64,000 nt of DNA from Paenibacillus sp. 1001270B_150601_E10 (GTDB taxonomy: Bacteria > Bacillota > Bacilli > Paenibacillales > Paenibacillaceae): NCBI RefSeq assembly GCF_015558675.1, contig NZ_JADMOL010000009.1:38895-102894 (forward strand), written 5' to 3'. A program made the position numbers and the translations under genes. Below are positions 16,106 to 24,708 of the stretch, piece after piece (within the stretch, counting starts at the first letter, position 1; every line of letters begins with the position of its first letter). The notes under the pieces were generated by a model. The model saw nothing but the letters and a program-made list of their open reading frames with translations. It did no database searches and was not told the origin of the DNA.

Positions 16106-16127
16106 TGATCTTTTGAATTCACAATAT

Positions 16128-16190
16128 AGACCGCAATCATTCATGTAAGATTCTTTATGAATCGAGAAATGGGGTGTTGCGGTCTTTATT
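16128..16190 (+). terminator. terminator after flippase gene
   Basis: AGACCGCAA (16128-16136) pairs with TTGCGGTCT (16177-16185), then TTATTTTG. Its tail overlaps the stop codon of the convergent DUF2515 gene. Confidence 0.7.
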
Positions 16191-17451
16191 TTGTTTCGTG
16201 CTCTCTTTTAGCATCATTCCATGCATACAGTGATGTAAGCTCGTCCCACATTCTTTCGTGAAGGCTTGTCATATCGGAGGAAAGGGGAGCTGCGGGCTTA
16301 TTTAGATATTTCAATGCATCGTCATTTTGCAGCCAATCCTCTTGTTCGAGAGGCGCATGCCGTTCATCTTGATAGACCTCATTAAGCTTTGGACTATAAA
16401 TGAGCATGCTGCTGCATCCTGCCGAATGCCTGCGATCCGTAAAGCGATGCGGCCAGTAGTCTGCTCGTGAGCCGGTGTGAGGTGTTGATCTTGCAAAGCG
16501 CAGCGCTCCTTCAAGCACTTGCTCCGTATGGAACAATAGGGCATACAACTGCTTGCCGAATTCAATACGCTCGCTTAAATCTTGAAACTTCTCAAGCGCC
16601 AAGCCTACTAGCGGGGTCGGAGCATGGAGCAAGGGTGAACTGATTGGAAATACAACTTGGTTCATCTGAAGCCATCCGTGTGCTTTAAAGTTGAAGTGAT
16701 CGATGACCTTTTGCTGATACTCGGGATGATGGACGACAGAGCCCTCGATCACATGCTGCTCGTTAATAATTAATGCGACGGACAGCAAAGGGCTATTGGG
16801 CTGAACCCAGAACGAATCCCATATTGGCTTCATAAAGGCAGATACGCGGAATTGTGGAAGCAGGTGGAACAGGCTTCTTCCTAATCTGCGGCTCTCAGCA
16901 TACAGCATTAATTGCGGAAAAGCATCATGAAAGATCTTGGCATTGCAGCGCTCTAACAGCCTATAGCTCCAGTGACGATCTTCTCTGTTCATCACACTTT
17001 CGATGTAATCCCCTTTAAGATCGGTCATGTTCCAGCCGCCATTGCGAGAAACCATATGAGCAAGCAGGGCCCAATGCAATTCAGGATAACTCTCATAGAT
17101 GCGGTAATAAGCGGTCGTTCGAGTTAAATTGTTTTTGTTGAGATTCGTAACCGTACGTTCAATATGCTGGATGACCTGTCTTTCTTTACGCGACAAAGCG
17201 GAAGGTTCCAAAGTAATTGATTTACGGCAATTTATGGAACGCTGGCGCTCCTGTTCAATAACCGCTCGCTGTATATTTTCAGTGACATGCTCGGTTTGGA
17301 GATCGCTCCATTCCATTGTTGAGTGAGGCGCAAGCTTTAAGGAATGGCGCAGACCGCCTATTTTTTGCATGATGAGCTCTTTGCTGGTGCCAAGCAGCTG
17401 CTGAATCAGCCGTACGAGAGAAGTCCACGGCGGTTGATTAGTCATATTCAT
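16186..17451 (-). CDS. DUF2515 family protein (YppC-like)
   Basis: A 421-residue soluble protein. The region NNLTRTTAYYRIYESYPE then HWALLAHMVSRNGGWNMTDLKG is the conserved core of DUF2515, the family of B. subtilis YppC. No signal peptide or membrane segment. The ribosome site AAGAAGGAG precedes the ATG. Function is unknown; the rarity of cysteines and the richness in His/Trp/Tyr suggest a cytoplasmic, possibly spore-associated protein, but that is only an impression. It is transcribed towards the flippase gene and away from the thioredoxin-like gene. Confidence 0.88.
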   Translation of the reverse strand: MNMTNQPPWTSLVRLIQQLLGTSKELIMQKIGGLRHSLKLAPHSTMEWSDLQTEHVTENIQRAVIEQERQRSINCRKSITLEPSALSRKERQVIQHIERTVTNLNKNNLTRTTAYYRIYESYPELHWALLAHMVSRNGGWNMTDLKGDYIESVMNREDRHWSYRLLERCNAKIFHDAFPQLMLYAESRRLGRSLFHLLPQFRVSAFMKPIWDSFWVQPNSPLLSVALIINEQHVIEGSVVHHPEYQQKVIDHFNFKAHGWLQMNQVVFPISSPLLHAPTPLVGLALEKFQDLSERIEFGKQLYALLFHTEQVLEGALRFARSTPHTGSRADYWPHRFTDRRHSAGCSSMLIYSPKLNEVYQDERHAPLEQEDWLQNDDALKYLNKPAAPLSSDMTSLHERMWDELTSLYAWNDAKREHETK

Positions 17452-17588
17452 GTGGTACTCCTTCTTTACAACAAAGTGGGTATGCTGCTAGTATGCCCGT
17501 AATTCGCACATGCAGGCGCAGACGATAAATCCCATTTTCGAAAGTGTGATTTATGTTATAATAAACATCGTAGAAGGAGTGGTTAAAC

Positions 17589-17930
17589 ATGGAGAAGGTA
17601 CAGACTTCAGAACGTTTTAATGAGATTATCGCAGGGCAAGGCAATACAGTAGCGATATTTAAGACCAGTTGGTGTTCAGACTGTCATTACATCGAGCCGT
17701 TCATGCCAGAGCTGGAAGAACGCTACAGTAATATTCAGTTTATTGAAGTAGATGCAGAGGCTCTTGTTGATATTGCTCAAGACTATCACATTATGGGCAT
17801 TCCGAGCTTTGTAGCCTTCAAGGGTGGTAAGGAAACGATTCGTTTCGTGAATAAACTGCGCAAGACGAAGCCAGAGATTGAACAATTTTTAGATCGTTCC
17901 TTAGAGGTATCCCAAGCATTAGGCCATTAA
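17589..17930 (+). CDS. thioredoxin-like protein (YtpP-like)
   Basis: A 113-residue thioredoxin-fold protein with active site WCSDC instead of WCGPC and cis-Pro in GIPSF. It resembles the YtpP group, small cytoplasmic thioredoxin-like proteins that may reduce bacillithiol- or CoA-mixed disulfides. The Ser-Asp dipeptide between the cysteines should shift its redox potential from that of TrxA (the canonical trxA is at 59.8 kb). AGAAGGAG precedes the ATG and TATAAT lies at 17557-17562. A terminator follows, so it is monocistronic. Confidence 0.92.
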   Translation: MEKVQTSERFNEIIAGQGNTVAIFKTSWCSDCHYIEPFMPELEERYSNIQFIEVDAEALVDIAQDYHIMGIPSFVAFKGGKETIRFVNKLRKTKPEIEQFLDRSLEVSQALGH

Positions 17931-17971
17931 TCTGTGATGCTATTATGAAGATTATAGTTGTAAATACAGAC

Positions 17972-18007
17972 AGCTCTTATCCAGGCGAATGGGATGAGAG
18001 CTTTTTT
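17972..18007 (+). terminator. terminator after thioredoxin-like gene
   Basis: AGCTCTTATCC (17972-17982) pairs with the segment 17991-18002, then a T-run. Confidence 0.85.
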
Positions 18008-18171
18008 GTGCGCTAAATAAGCAAGTGGACATCAGGATGCTCATGGTTTCTGTTAAAAATGTCACAGAATATTCGAACAATCTACAACATTTTCCGTTAT
18101 AATGAAATTAATTGGAATGTTATGCCACTTTCGGCAGCGATCCAAACTGAATAATGGGTCAGGTGAAACGA

Positions 18172-19149
18172 GTGAAGACGAATCTAACGATCCAGATCAA
18201 AAGACTCGCTTACGCCGTATGTATAGGCATGTTCCTTGTCGTACTGAATGGGGCATTGGTGACGAAGACCGAATCTGGCTTAGGCTGCGGGAACGAATGG
18301 CCGCTTTGCAACGGCAAGTTCGTACCGGCTTATACGATAGAATCGATGGTGGAATATTCCCACCGGGCAGTGACCGGCATCGTAGGATTGATGGTGCTGG
18401 CTGTGTTCGTGTTGGTATGGCGCCATATGAAAAAGAAGCGGGATGCCTTTCTATATGCTTCTTCTATCTTGTTGTTTACCGTTGTTCAAGCGATTATGGG
18501 AGCGCTTGCTGTTGTGTATACGCAGAGTCCTCCTGTTATGGCACTGCACTTTGGCTTCTCCTTGCTTGCCTTTGCATCATCCTTCTTGCTGGCGGCTGCG
18601 ATGCGACGGTATGCGAAGGAGCAGGCAGACTCACCCCGCGTATATCCTAGAGCCGTAACGGATACCTATCGCTATAGTATCTGGCTGACACTTCTATATA
18701 CCTATATTGTGGTGTATGTTGGTGCTTTTGTTCGTCATACCGATTCATCAGGCGGTTGTATGGGGTGGCCGTTATGCAACGGTCAGGTCATTCCGGAACT
18801 ATCTGGAGGGACGTTGATTGTATTTATGCATCGATTAGCAGCTTTGCTGCTGTTCATTTTAGTCGCATGGATTGCACACGTGGCTTATCATTCCTATAAG
18901 GATATCCCAGAGATTCGCTCGTGTGGAGTATGGACACTTGTGTTATGTGTGGGACAAGTATTAAGCGGGGCGCTTGTCGTATTTACGATTAGCAATGAGA
19001 ACTGGCTGTTATTTACAAGCCTGCTCCATACCGTATTCATATGTGGGCAATTCAGTGTTCTCTGCCATATGAGCATTCGTGCATGGCAGCTGCGAGAGGA
19101 TCCAAACAGAGTTGCTGGACATTCAGACAAACGCGAAACGGCAGTATAA
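18172..19149 (+). CDS. ctaA: heme A synthase
   Basis: Oxidises the C8 methyl of heme O to a formyl group, giving heme A for cytochrome oxidase. The 325-residue protein has eight hydrophobic helices in two similar halves. Each half carries a paired-cysteine extracellular loop (CGNEWPLC and CMGWPLC). Conserved heme-ligand histidines are in YSHRAV, ALHFGF, FMHRLAA and LLHTVF. Start uncertain: GTG 18172 follows AGGTGA closely and matches the family N-terminus; ATG 18154 and GTG 18163 are alternatives. TATAAT at 18098-18103 probably belongs to its promoter. It is unlinked to ctaB, about 14 kb away. Confidence 0.94.
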   Translation: MKTNLTIQIKRLAYAVCIGMFLVVLNGALVTKTESGLGCGNEWPLCNGKFVPAYTIESMVEYSHRAVTGIVGLMVLAVFVLVWRHMKKKRDAFLYASSILLFTVVQAIMGALAVVYTQSPPVMALHFGFSLLAFASSFLLAAAMRRYAKEQADSPRVYPRAVTDTYRYSIWLTLLYTYIVVYVGAFVRHTDSSGGCMGWPLCNGQVIPELSGGTLIVFMHRLAALLLFILVAWIAHVAYHSYKDIPEIRSCGVWTLVLCVGQVLSGALVVFTISNENWLLFTSLLHTVFICGQFSVLCHMSIRAWQLREDPNRVAGHSDKRETAV

Positions 19150-19161
19150 CGTATATACAAA

Positions 19162-19213
19162 AGCAGACCTTGATCATCACCCGGTTGGATGAGCATTCAG
19201 GGTCTGCTTTTTG
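19162..19213. terminator. bidirectional terminator between ctaA and the 59-aa gene
   Basis: Twelve-base arms 19162-19173 and 19197-19208 pair fully with G-U allowed; T-rich on both exits. Confidence 0.82.
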
Positions 19214-19294
19214 ATTTGCCTAGACGATGGAGATTTATTGTGGCATAAGCGGCTGCCATTTGTGTTGTTATTTGTTTATTCACGACCTTTGGGT

Positions 19295-19474
19295 TCATGC
19301 CCCTTTAGGCTGCTGTTCTTGCTCGGATTCATTTCCTTCGCCGAGGAATACAACGGCGCATGCAGCCTTAGCGGCTTCCAGCCAGCGAGCATTCCAGCGA
19401 GTTTGTACGGTTTGGCTTGCTTTTCCTTTTCTGATTTGATTGTCTTTCGTTTGGTTAACATGATTTGTTTTCAT
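19295..19474 (-). CDS. 59-residue orphan protein
   Basis: A small minus-strand gene with an excellent ribosome site (AAAAGGAGG ending about 6 bp before the ATG). The protein is polar and basic at the N-terminus (MKTNHVNQTKDNQIRKGK), has a central amphipathic segment (WNARWLEAAKAACAVVFLG) with one cysteine, and an acidic/glutamine tail. No family recognised. It shares a bidirectional terminator with ctaA. The strong ribosome site and clean stop support a real gene despite its small size; larger overlapping ORFs in this stretch have no ribosome site. Confidence 0.6.
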   Translation of the reverse strand: MKTNHVNQTKDNQIRKGKASQTVQTRWNARWLEAAKAACAVVFLGEGNESEQEQQPKGA

Positions 19475-19627
19475 TGGACGTTCCTCCTTTTATTTTCTTG
19501 CTGCCGCTTGATAACTTTATTGTAAAGGATATAGGAACGGATAAGCCATGTTTTGAGCTTACGGGAACCTTACAATGTCGTCATGTCGTATTTACGGATA
19601 TTGTGACATTTCCACATGTTCCGATGC

Positions 19628-19656
19628 TTGGGATTACATGCGAAAACGATTATACT
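19628..19656 (+). promoter_or_regulatory. promoter of the ubiD-family gene
   Basis: TTGGGA (19628-19633), 17 bp, TATACT (19651-19656), giving a leader of about 130 nt. The 320-bp gap from 19475 to 19795 shows nothing else I can support. Confidence 0.5.
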
Positions 19657-19795
19657 TAAGACTATGAGTAATGTGTACCAATGTATGTTTCCCGAATGGA
19701 AATGTAAAGGTTGAAGAAGCTAATAACCATGCTTGAAGCTGCAATTATTCATGCAGCATACATAGTCAGCATCGTTTTGTCTAAGGAGGACCATA

Positions 19796-21586
19796 ATGGC
19801 ATTTACCAATATTAGATCTTTTGTAGAAAGGCTGAAGCAAGAGCAGGACATCGCAATCATTGACGCAGAAGTCGATCCGTACCTTGAGATTGCGGAGATC
19901 CACCGCAGAGTGATTGACGAGCAGGGGCCGGCACTGTTGTTTACGAATGTGAAGGGCAGCCCATTTCCTGTTGCCACGAACTTGTTCGGTACGATGCGCC
20001 GTGTTGACATGTCCTTTGGGACAAAGCCGGAGCAATTTGCTAATCAAGCTGTGGAAGCGATCCATAAGCTGCTGCCTCCTACGCCGAAAAAGTTGTGGGA
20101 TCAGCGCTCGATGTTCTTTGATCTGCTAAAAGTTGGCTTAAAGGATGTATCTCCAAGCCAAGCGCCGATTACACAGGTGAGAAGAACGGAGAAGCCGCTT
20201 GAAGGGCTCCCTGCGCTCACAAGCTGGCAGCTGGACGGCGGTCCGTTTATTACACTGCCGCTCGTTTACACTGAACATCCAACTCTTGGCGCTAGCGACC
20301 ATAATCTTGGGATGTACCGCATCCAGATTTATGATGATCATACAACAGGCGTGCACTGGCAGATTCAAAAAGGAGGCGGCTTCCACTATCATGAGGCAGA
20401 GAAGCTCAATCAGGACTTCCCTGTATCTGTTATCGTAGGTGGTCCGCCGTCCTTGATCGCTTCTGCGATTGCGCCATTGCCCGAGAAGCTGCCAGAGCTG
20501 CTGATGGCATCGTTTATGCTTGGAGAACGACTGCCGATGGTAGACAGTGGTTTTGCTGGTCATCGCATTCCTGCTGAAGCGGACTTTGTCATTCAAGGCT
20601 TCGTCCCGCCGCATATTCGTCGTCCAGAGGGGCCGTTTGGCGACCACTACGGCTACTATTCATGGGTGCATGACTTCCCTGTACTTAACGTCAAGCAAAT
20701 GTATCATCGCAAAGATGCCATTTATCCTGCTACGGTTGTAGGCAAGCCTCGTCAAGAGGACTACTTCCTTGGCGAATATTTGGTGCGTCTGCTCTCGCCA
20801 GCCTTCCCGTTTGTCATGCCTAGCGTGCGCAAAGTTCACCCATATGCTGAGACAGGGGTTCACTCCATGGCTGCAGCCGTTGTGCGTGAATCATACTCCC
20901 GTGAAGCGCTGCTATCAGGCTTCCGCATCCTGGGAGAAGGTCAGCTAAGCTTGACGAAGTTCTTGTTCTTGACTGACCAGATGGTTGACCTAGAGAACTT
21001 CCCGCAGCTGTTGGAGGCAGTATTGGCACGCTTTAAGCCAGAATCTGATCTATATGTCATCAACAATACGTCTCATGACACGCTTGATTATACGGGGCAC
21101 AAGCTCAATCATGGCAGTAAAGGAATTATGCTCGGCGTAGGCGAGCCGGTACGCGATCTGCCTAGAGCTTACACGGAAGGGATAATCGAGGAAATTCATG
21201 AGGTAGAACCATATTGCGGCGGATGCTTGGCTGTATCAGGCGCAAGCTACGAGGAAGAGCCAGAGCTTGCCTCTCGTTTGATGAACCGCTTGGCTGAGAA
21301 AGGCACAGAATGGCCGCTCATCTTCCTTGTCGATGATGCGAAGACGACGGTCAGCAGCCAGCTTGAATTCCTATGGGTCGTGTTCACTCGCTTCAATCCT
21401 GCTTCGGATATATATGCTGCAACTGAGATACGCCAGCATCACTTAAGCTACAAGCTTCCCATTGTTATCGATGCGCGTATGAAGCCTGGATATCCAGACG
21501 AGCTTATTCCTCGCGAAGACATCGTCCAGAAGGTTGATGAGCGCTGGAAACAGTATTTCCCGAATGGGCTGTCCGGTAAAGGTTGA
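19796..21586 (+). CDS. UbiD-family decarboxylase, probably in menaquinone synthesis (MqnL-like)
   Basis: A 596-residue UbiD-type decarboxylase that uses prenylated FMN to remove a carboxyl group from an aromatic acid. Conserved blocks are GMYRIQIYD (cofactor region), HWQIQKGGG, and PEGPFGDHYGYYS, which holds the catalytic glutamate and the GDH stretch seen in E. coli UbiD. In futalosine-pathway bacteria a UbiD homologue (MqnL) decarboxylates the prenylated naphthoate, and mqnE is present in this window at 39.2 kb, supporting that role here (inference). AAGGAGG precedes the ATG. The UbiX/MqnM-type prenyl-FMN synthase is not in the window. Confidence 0.92.
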   Translation: MAFTNIRSFVERLKQEQDIAIIDAEVDPYLEIAEIHRRVIDEQGPALLFTNVKGSPFPVATNLFGTMRRVDMSFGTKPEQFANQAVEAIHKLLPPTPKKLWDQRSMFFDLLKVGLKDVSPSQAPITQVRRTEKPLEGLPALTSWQLDGGPFITLPLVYTEHPTLGASDHNLGMYRIQIYDDHTTGVHWQIQKGGGFHYHEAEKLNQDFPVSVIVGGPPSLIASAIAPLPEKLPELLMASFMLGERLPMVDSGFAGHRIPAEADFVIQGFVPPHIRRPEGPFGDHYGYYSWVHDFPVLNVKQMYHRKDAIYPATVVGKPRQEDYFLGEYLVRLLSPAFPFVMPSVRKVHPYAETGVHSMAAAVVRESYSREALLSGFRILGEGQLSLTKFLFLTDQMVDLENFPQLLEAVLARFKPESDLYVINNTSHDTLDYTGHKLNHGSKGIMLGVGEPVRDLPRAYTEGIIEEIHEVEPYCGGCLAVSGASYEEEPELASRLMNRLAEKGTEWPLIFLVDDAKTTVSSQLEFLWVVFTRFNPASDIYAATEIRQHHLSYKLPIVIDARMKPGYPDELIPREDIVQKVDERWKQYFPNGLSGKG

Positions 21587-21654
21587 TCAACGGTTCGTTG
21601 GACATACTATACGTTACTTCGGAAGGCAAGACGGGACAGAGTGGAGGATTGAAC

Positions 21655-22404
21655 ATGCTTCGAATGATCTTCGGTGAAGAGCCGCGCAGGGATGAGGGAT
21701 TATTGAAGGATGCCATGGGCGCCATGGATCAATATCTCATTCGTGTAAGAAAGAATATGAAGCTGGACGGAGATCCCAAGCATCGATATCGCCAGCATGA
21801 GATCTGGACTGTCGGACTGAAAACTTCACTGGATGAACTGGAGCAAAGCCTTTATGTAGCGGAGCGCTTTGCTGATCGAGTAACAAAGGCGTACCAAGCA
21901 GAGATGAATGAAGATGAACTGGATGATTATTATCGACATGTCTATTTTTATAAAAATGGCTTTATCCGTGTCTTCTCCATTCTGGACAAGCTTGGCAATG
22001 TGATGAACGATGCGATGTTTCTCGAGACAGAGAAGATGAAGCAGCGCTTCTCCTTCTTTACCGTCTTACGCAATATGCAGAAACGGGGGACTGCTCCTGA
22101 GCTTGTGAGTCGCTTAACCGCGATCAAGGAGGAGTATCATCTTCCGCTTCAGCACCTGCGTAAGCGAAGAAATACGGAGATTCATCATATGAATACCGAG
22201 ATGCAGGACGATCTCTGGCAGCGCCATCGGAGCTTGAATGAGAAGATCAAGCTGGAGAACATTGATGAGCATATCGAAGACCTAAGACAAGGATATATGG
22301 CCGTATGCCAAATTCTTATTGCCGTCTTTACGATCTTGGAGCGTGATCGTACTTATACGAAACCTCCGACACATAAGGTGGCTCGGCGTCGGAAGAGATC
22401 ATGA
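21655..22404 (+). CDS. Cthe_2314-type HEPN-like helical protein
   Basis: A 249-residue, almost wholly helical soluble protein, rich in charged residues. It resembles the Cthe_2314-type HEPN family known from Clostridia and Paenibacillus, and contains RNTEIH, an R-x4-H motif of the kind that is catalytic in HEPN ribonucleases. ATG 21655 follows GGAGG at 21642-21647; TTG 21649 is an alternative and the ORF opens at 21583 without a ribosome site. It begins about 70 bp after the UbiD gene and is likely co-transcribed. No antitoxin-like partner is adjacent, so a toxin role is not supported. Confidence 0.65.
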   Translation: MLRMIFGEEPRRDEGLLKDAMGAMDQYLIRVRKNMKLDGDPKHRYRQHEIWTVGLKTSLDELEQSLYVAERFADRVTKAYQAEMNEDELDDYYRHVYFYKNGFIRVFSILDKLGNVMNDAMFLETEKMKQRFSFFTVLRNMQKRGTAPELVSRLTAIKEEYHLPLQHLRKRRNTEIHHMNTEMQDDLWQRHRSLNEKIKLENIDEHIEDLRQGYMAVCQILIAVFTILERDRTYTKPPTHKVARRRKRS

Positions 22405-22498
22405 AATGGCGGCAACCTGCCTTTATTTTACTTTTATCAAGCGCGATGCTTAGATTCAGAAACATTCAGAAAAGATTTCAAAAGTTAAAAAATGTATG

Positions 22499-22527
22499 TT
22501 GACATGCTTAATTCCGTCTTATATACT
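22499..22527 (+). promoter_or_regulatory. promoter of metNIQ
   Basis: TTGACA (22499-22504), 17 bp, TATACT (22522-22527): near-consensus sigma-A promoter directly before the SAM riboswitch. Confidence 0.75.
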
Positions 22528-22555
22528 GTGAATTAACTTCATAACAACCATTTTT

Positions 22556-22700
22556 CTTATCCAGAGAGGCGGAGGGACAGGCCCGATGAAGCCCGGCAAC
22601 CGATCGTACAAGCCCGGACATGCATTACACGATGCATGCTTGTACGGTGACTATGGTGCTAATTCCTTCAAGACACAATTGTGTCTTGGCAGATGAGAAA
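22556..22700 (+). promoter_or_regulatory. SAM-I riboswitch (S-box)
   Basis: Hallmarks in order: CTTATCCAGAGAGGCGGAGG (22556-22575), GCCCGATGAAGCCCGGCAAC (22581-22600), a variable P3 hairpin (22604-22645), GGTGCTAATTCC (22656-22667) and GCAGATGAGA at the 3' end. Known mechanism: SAM binding favours the downstream terminator, so metNIQ is expressed when methionine/SAM is low. Confidence 0.97.
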
Positions 22701-22738
22701 AGGGAGAATTATTTCGCATGTGCGTTATTGGAATGATA

Positions 22739-22772
22739 CCCCCTTTTGGCAGCTGCCAAGAGGGGGTTTTTT
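22739..22772 (+). terminator. SAM riboswitch expression-platform terminator
   Basis: Arms 22739-22751 and 22754-22766 pair over 13 bp, then six T (22767-22772). Confidence 0.92.
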
Positions 22773-22911
22773 GTATCCATTTCAACAAAAAAAAGCAGCA
22801 TTGGACTTGGCCGAGGTAAGAAAACATGAAGGCGTGCATGTAAACCATTGTTTGATAATGGTGGCCAGATGAAATGCACATGATAATACAAGGAAGGCAG
22901 GTGTTCACACC

Positions 22912-23937
22912 TTGATTGAAATCAAACAACTATCGAAGCGTTATCCTGGCAAAGGAAAAAAGGAAGGCATGCTTGCCTTGGATAACATCGATCTTCACAT
23001 AGATGCTGGCGAGATTTACGGCATTATTGGCCACTCCGGTGCGGGTAAAAGTACTTTGCTCCGCACGATGAACCTGCTTGAGCGTCCTACATCAGGAACG
23101 ATTACCATTGCTGGCATTGAGCTGACTTCGTTGTCGAAGAAAGAACTGCAGCAGCAGCGAAGCAAGATCGGCATGATCTTTCAGCATTTTAATCTGCTGT
23201 CATCGGCTACGGTGTATGACAATATCGCATTTCCACTTCAGTTGGTAAAGACACCAAAGCATAAGATTGATGCTAAGGTAAATGAGCTTATTCGCTTGGT
23301 GGGGTTAGAGGAGCATCGCGATAAATATCCTGCACAGCTGTCAGGCGGGCAAAAGCAGCGTGTTGGGATTGCAAGATCACTTGCCAATGATCCAAAGGTG
23401 CTGCTGTGCGATGAAGCAACATCAGCGCTTGATCCACAGACAACACAGTCGATTCTTAGTCTGCTGCTTGAGATCAACAAGCAATTTGGCATTACAATCG
23501 TCTTGATCACGCATGAGATGCATGTCATTCAGACGATCTGTGACCGCGTAGCGGTGATTCACGGGGGGAACATTGTAGAACAGGGCAATGTCGTGGATGT
23601 ATTTTTAAAGCCTCAGCACGAGGTGACACAAGAGTTTATTATGGAAGAAAACCATCTCGGTGATTTGGGGTCTTGGGCAAGCTTCAAAGGCAAAGATGGA
23701 TTGCATTCGCGCATTATGAAGATTCATTATCTTGGAGAGCTTACCTATGAACCGATTCTGCACCGTGTTCTTTCCGCAGCAGGCATTGAATTTGCAATTC
23801 TGCAAGGAACGATCTCACGGATGAAGGATACACCATACGGGCAGCTTATTATCCGAATGGATGGCAAGGAAGAAGCGTTAAGACATGCTGCAGTTTCTCT
23901 TGCTGAGCAAGGACTTGAAGTGGAGGTGCTGGCCTAA
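22912..23937 (+). CDS. metN: methionine ABC transporter ATP-binding protein
   Basis: ATPase of the MetNIQ importer for methionine. The 341-residue protein has Walker A GHSGAGKST, signature LSGGQKQR, Walker B VLLCDEATSALD and the H-loop ITHE, followed by the C-terminal NIL/C2 domain (residues 265-341) that senses methionine and inhibits transport when it is abundant. TTG start with AGGAAGG upstream. The stop overlaps the metI start (TAATG). Under control of the SAM riboswitch. The usual MetN length confirms completeness. Confidence 0.97.
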   Translation: MIEIKQLSKRYPGKGKKEGMLALDNIDLHIDAGEIYGIIGHSGAGKSTLLRTMNLLERPTSGTITIAGIELTSLSKKELQQQRSKIGMIFQHFNLLSSATVYDNIAFPLQLVKTPKHKIDAKVNELIRLVGLEEHRDKYPAQLSGGQKQRVGIARSLANDPKVLLCDEATSALDPQTTQSILSLLLEINKQFGITIVLITHEMHVIQTICDRVAVIHGGNIVEQGNVVDVFLKPQHEVTQEFIMEENHLGDLGSWASFKGKDGLHSRIMKIHYLGELTYEPILHRVLSAAGIEFAILQGTISRMKDTPYGQLIIRMDGKEEALRHAAVSLAEQGLEVEVLA

Positions 23938-24605
23938 TGTTTGGACTCGATTGGAATGAGATTAGTTGGAGTGAAGTATCGACGGCTTCCATCGACACGC
24001 TCAGCATGCTTGGCTTCTCTGTCCTATTCACCTTTATCCTTGGACTTCCGCTAGGCGTTGTTTTGTTCATGACAGGCAGATCAAAGTCCATGTGGGTGCA
24101 AGCCATTCATAATGTGTTGTCGGTTATCGTGAACATTTTGCGTTCTGTGCCGTTCATCATTCTCATGATTGCGATTATCCCATTAACAAAGATTCTGGTA
24201 GGCACTTCGATTGGGGTAAAAGGAACGATTCCGGCATTAGTCTTGGCCGCTGCACCGTTCTTTGCACGCATTGTCGAAACCTCGCTTCGTGAGGTGGATC
24301 GAGGTGTCATAGAGGCTGCTCAAGCGATGGGAGCTTCTACTTGGCAGATTGTTCGCAAAGTGCTTCTTCCTGAATCGATGCCAGGACTCATTGCAGGTCT
24401 AACGATAACCGCGGTTACATTGGTGTCCTATACGGCCATGTCCGGTTTCGTAGGCGGTGGGGGACTAGGAGATTTGGCTATCCGATACGGATACCAGCGT
24501 TATGAATTTACCGTCATGATCGTGGCGATTGTTATTCTTGTCATCCTCGTGCAGATTCTGCAGTGGATCGGGGACGCCTTCGTCAAGCGCTATACAAGAA
24601 AATAG
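23937..24605 (+). CDS. metI: methionine ABC transporter permease
   Basis: A 222-residue integral membrane permease with five to six helices. The coupling loop EAAQAMGASTWQIVRKVLLP (EAA motif) contacts MetN. It is translated by one-base overlap with metN. The family's SIG-type N-terminus and normal length are present. Works with MetN and the lipoprotein MetQ to import methionine. Confidence 0.96.
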   Translation: MFGLDWNEISWSEVSTASIDTLSMLGFSVLFTFILGLPLGVVLFMTGRSKSMWVQAIHNVLSVIVNILRSVPFIILMIAIIPLTKILVGTSIGVKGTIPALVLAAAPFFARIVETSLREVDRGVIEAAQAMGASTWQIVRKVLLPESMPGLIAGLTITAVTLVSYTAMSGFVGGGGLGDLAIRYGYQRYEFTVMIVAIVILVILVQILQWIGDAFVKRYTRK

Positions 24606-24708
24606 ATAAATCGCTCTATGGAGCTTTTTATATAACAGCATGCTTTGTCTTACAAGATTACAAACCATATATGGAATGATCCATATTCATTGGAAGGGGA
24701 AATGAGAG

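Noticed and set aside
19211..19525. 104-aa plus-strand ORF rich in Phe/Leu/Cys
   Set aside because: Antisense shadow of the 59-aa minus-strand gene; no ribosome site.
21583..22404. HEPN-like protein as half of a toxin-antitoxin pair
   Set aside because: No MNT nucleotidyltransferase or other small partner is adjacent; neighbours are a decarboxylase and the metNIQ riboswitch.
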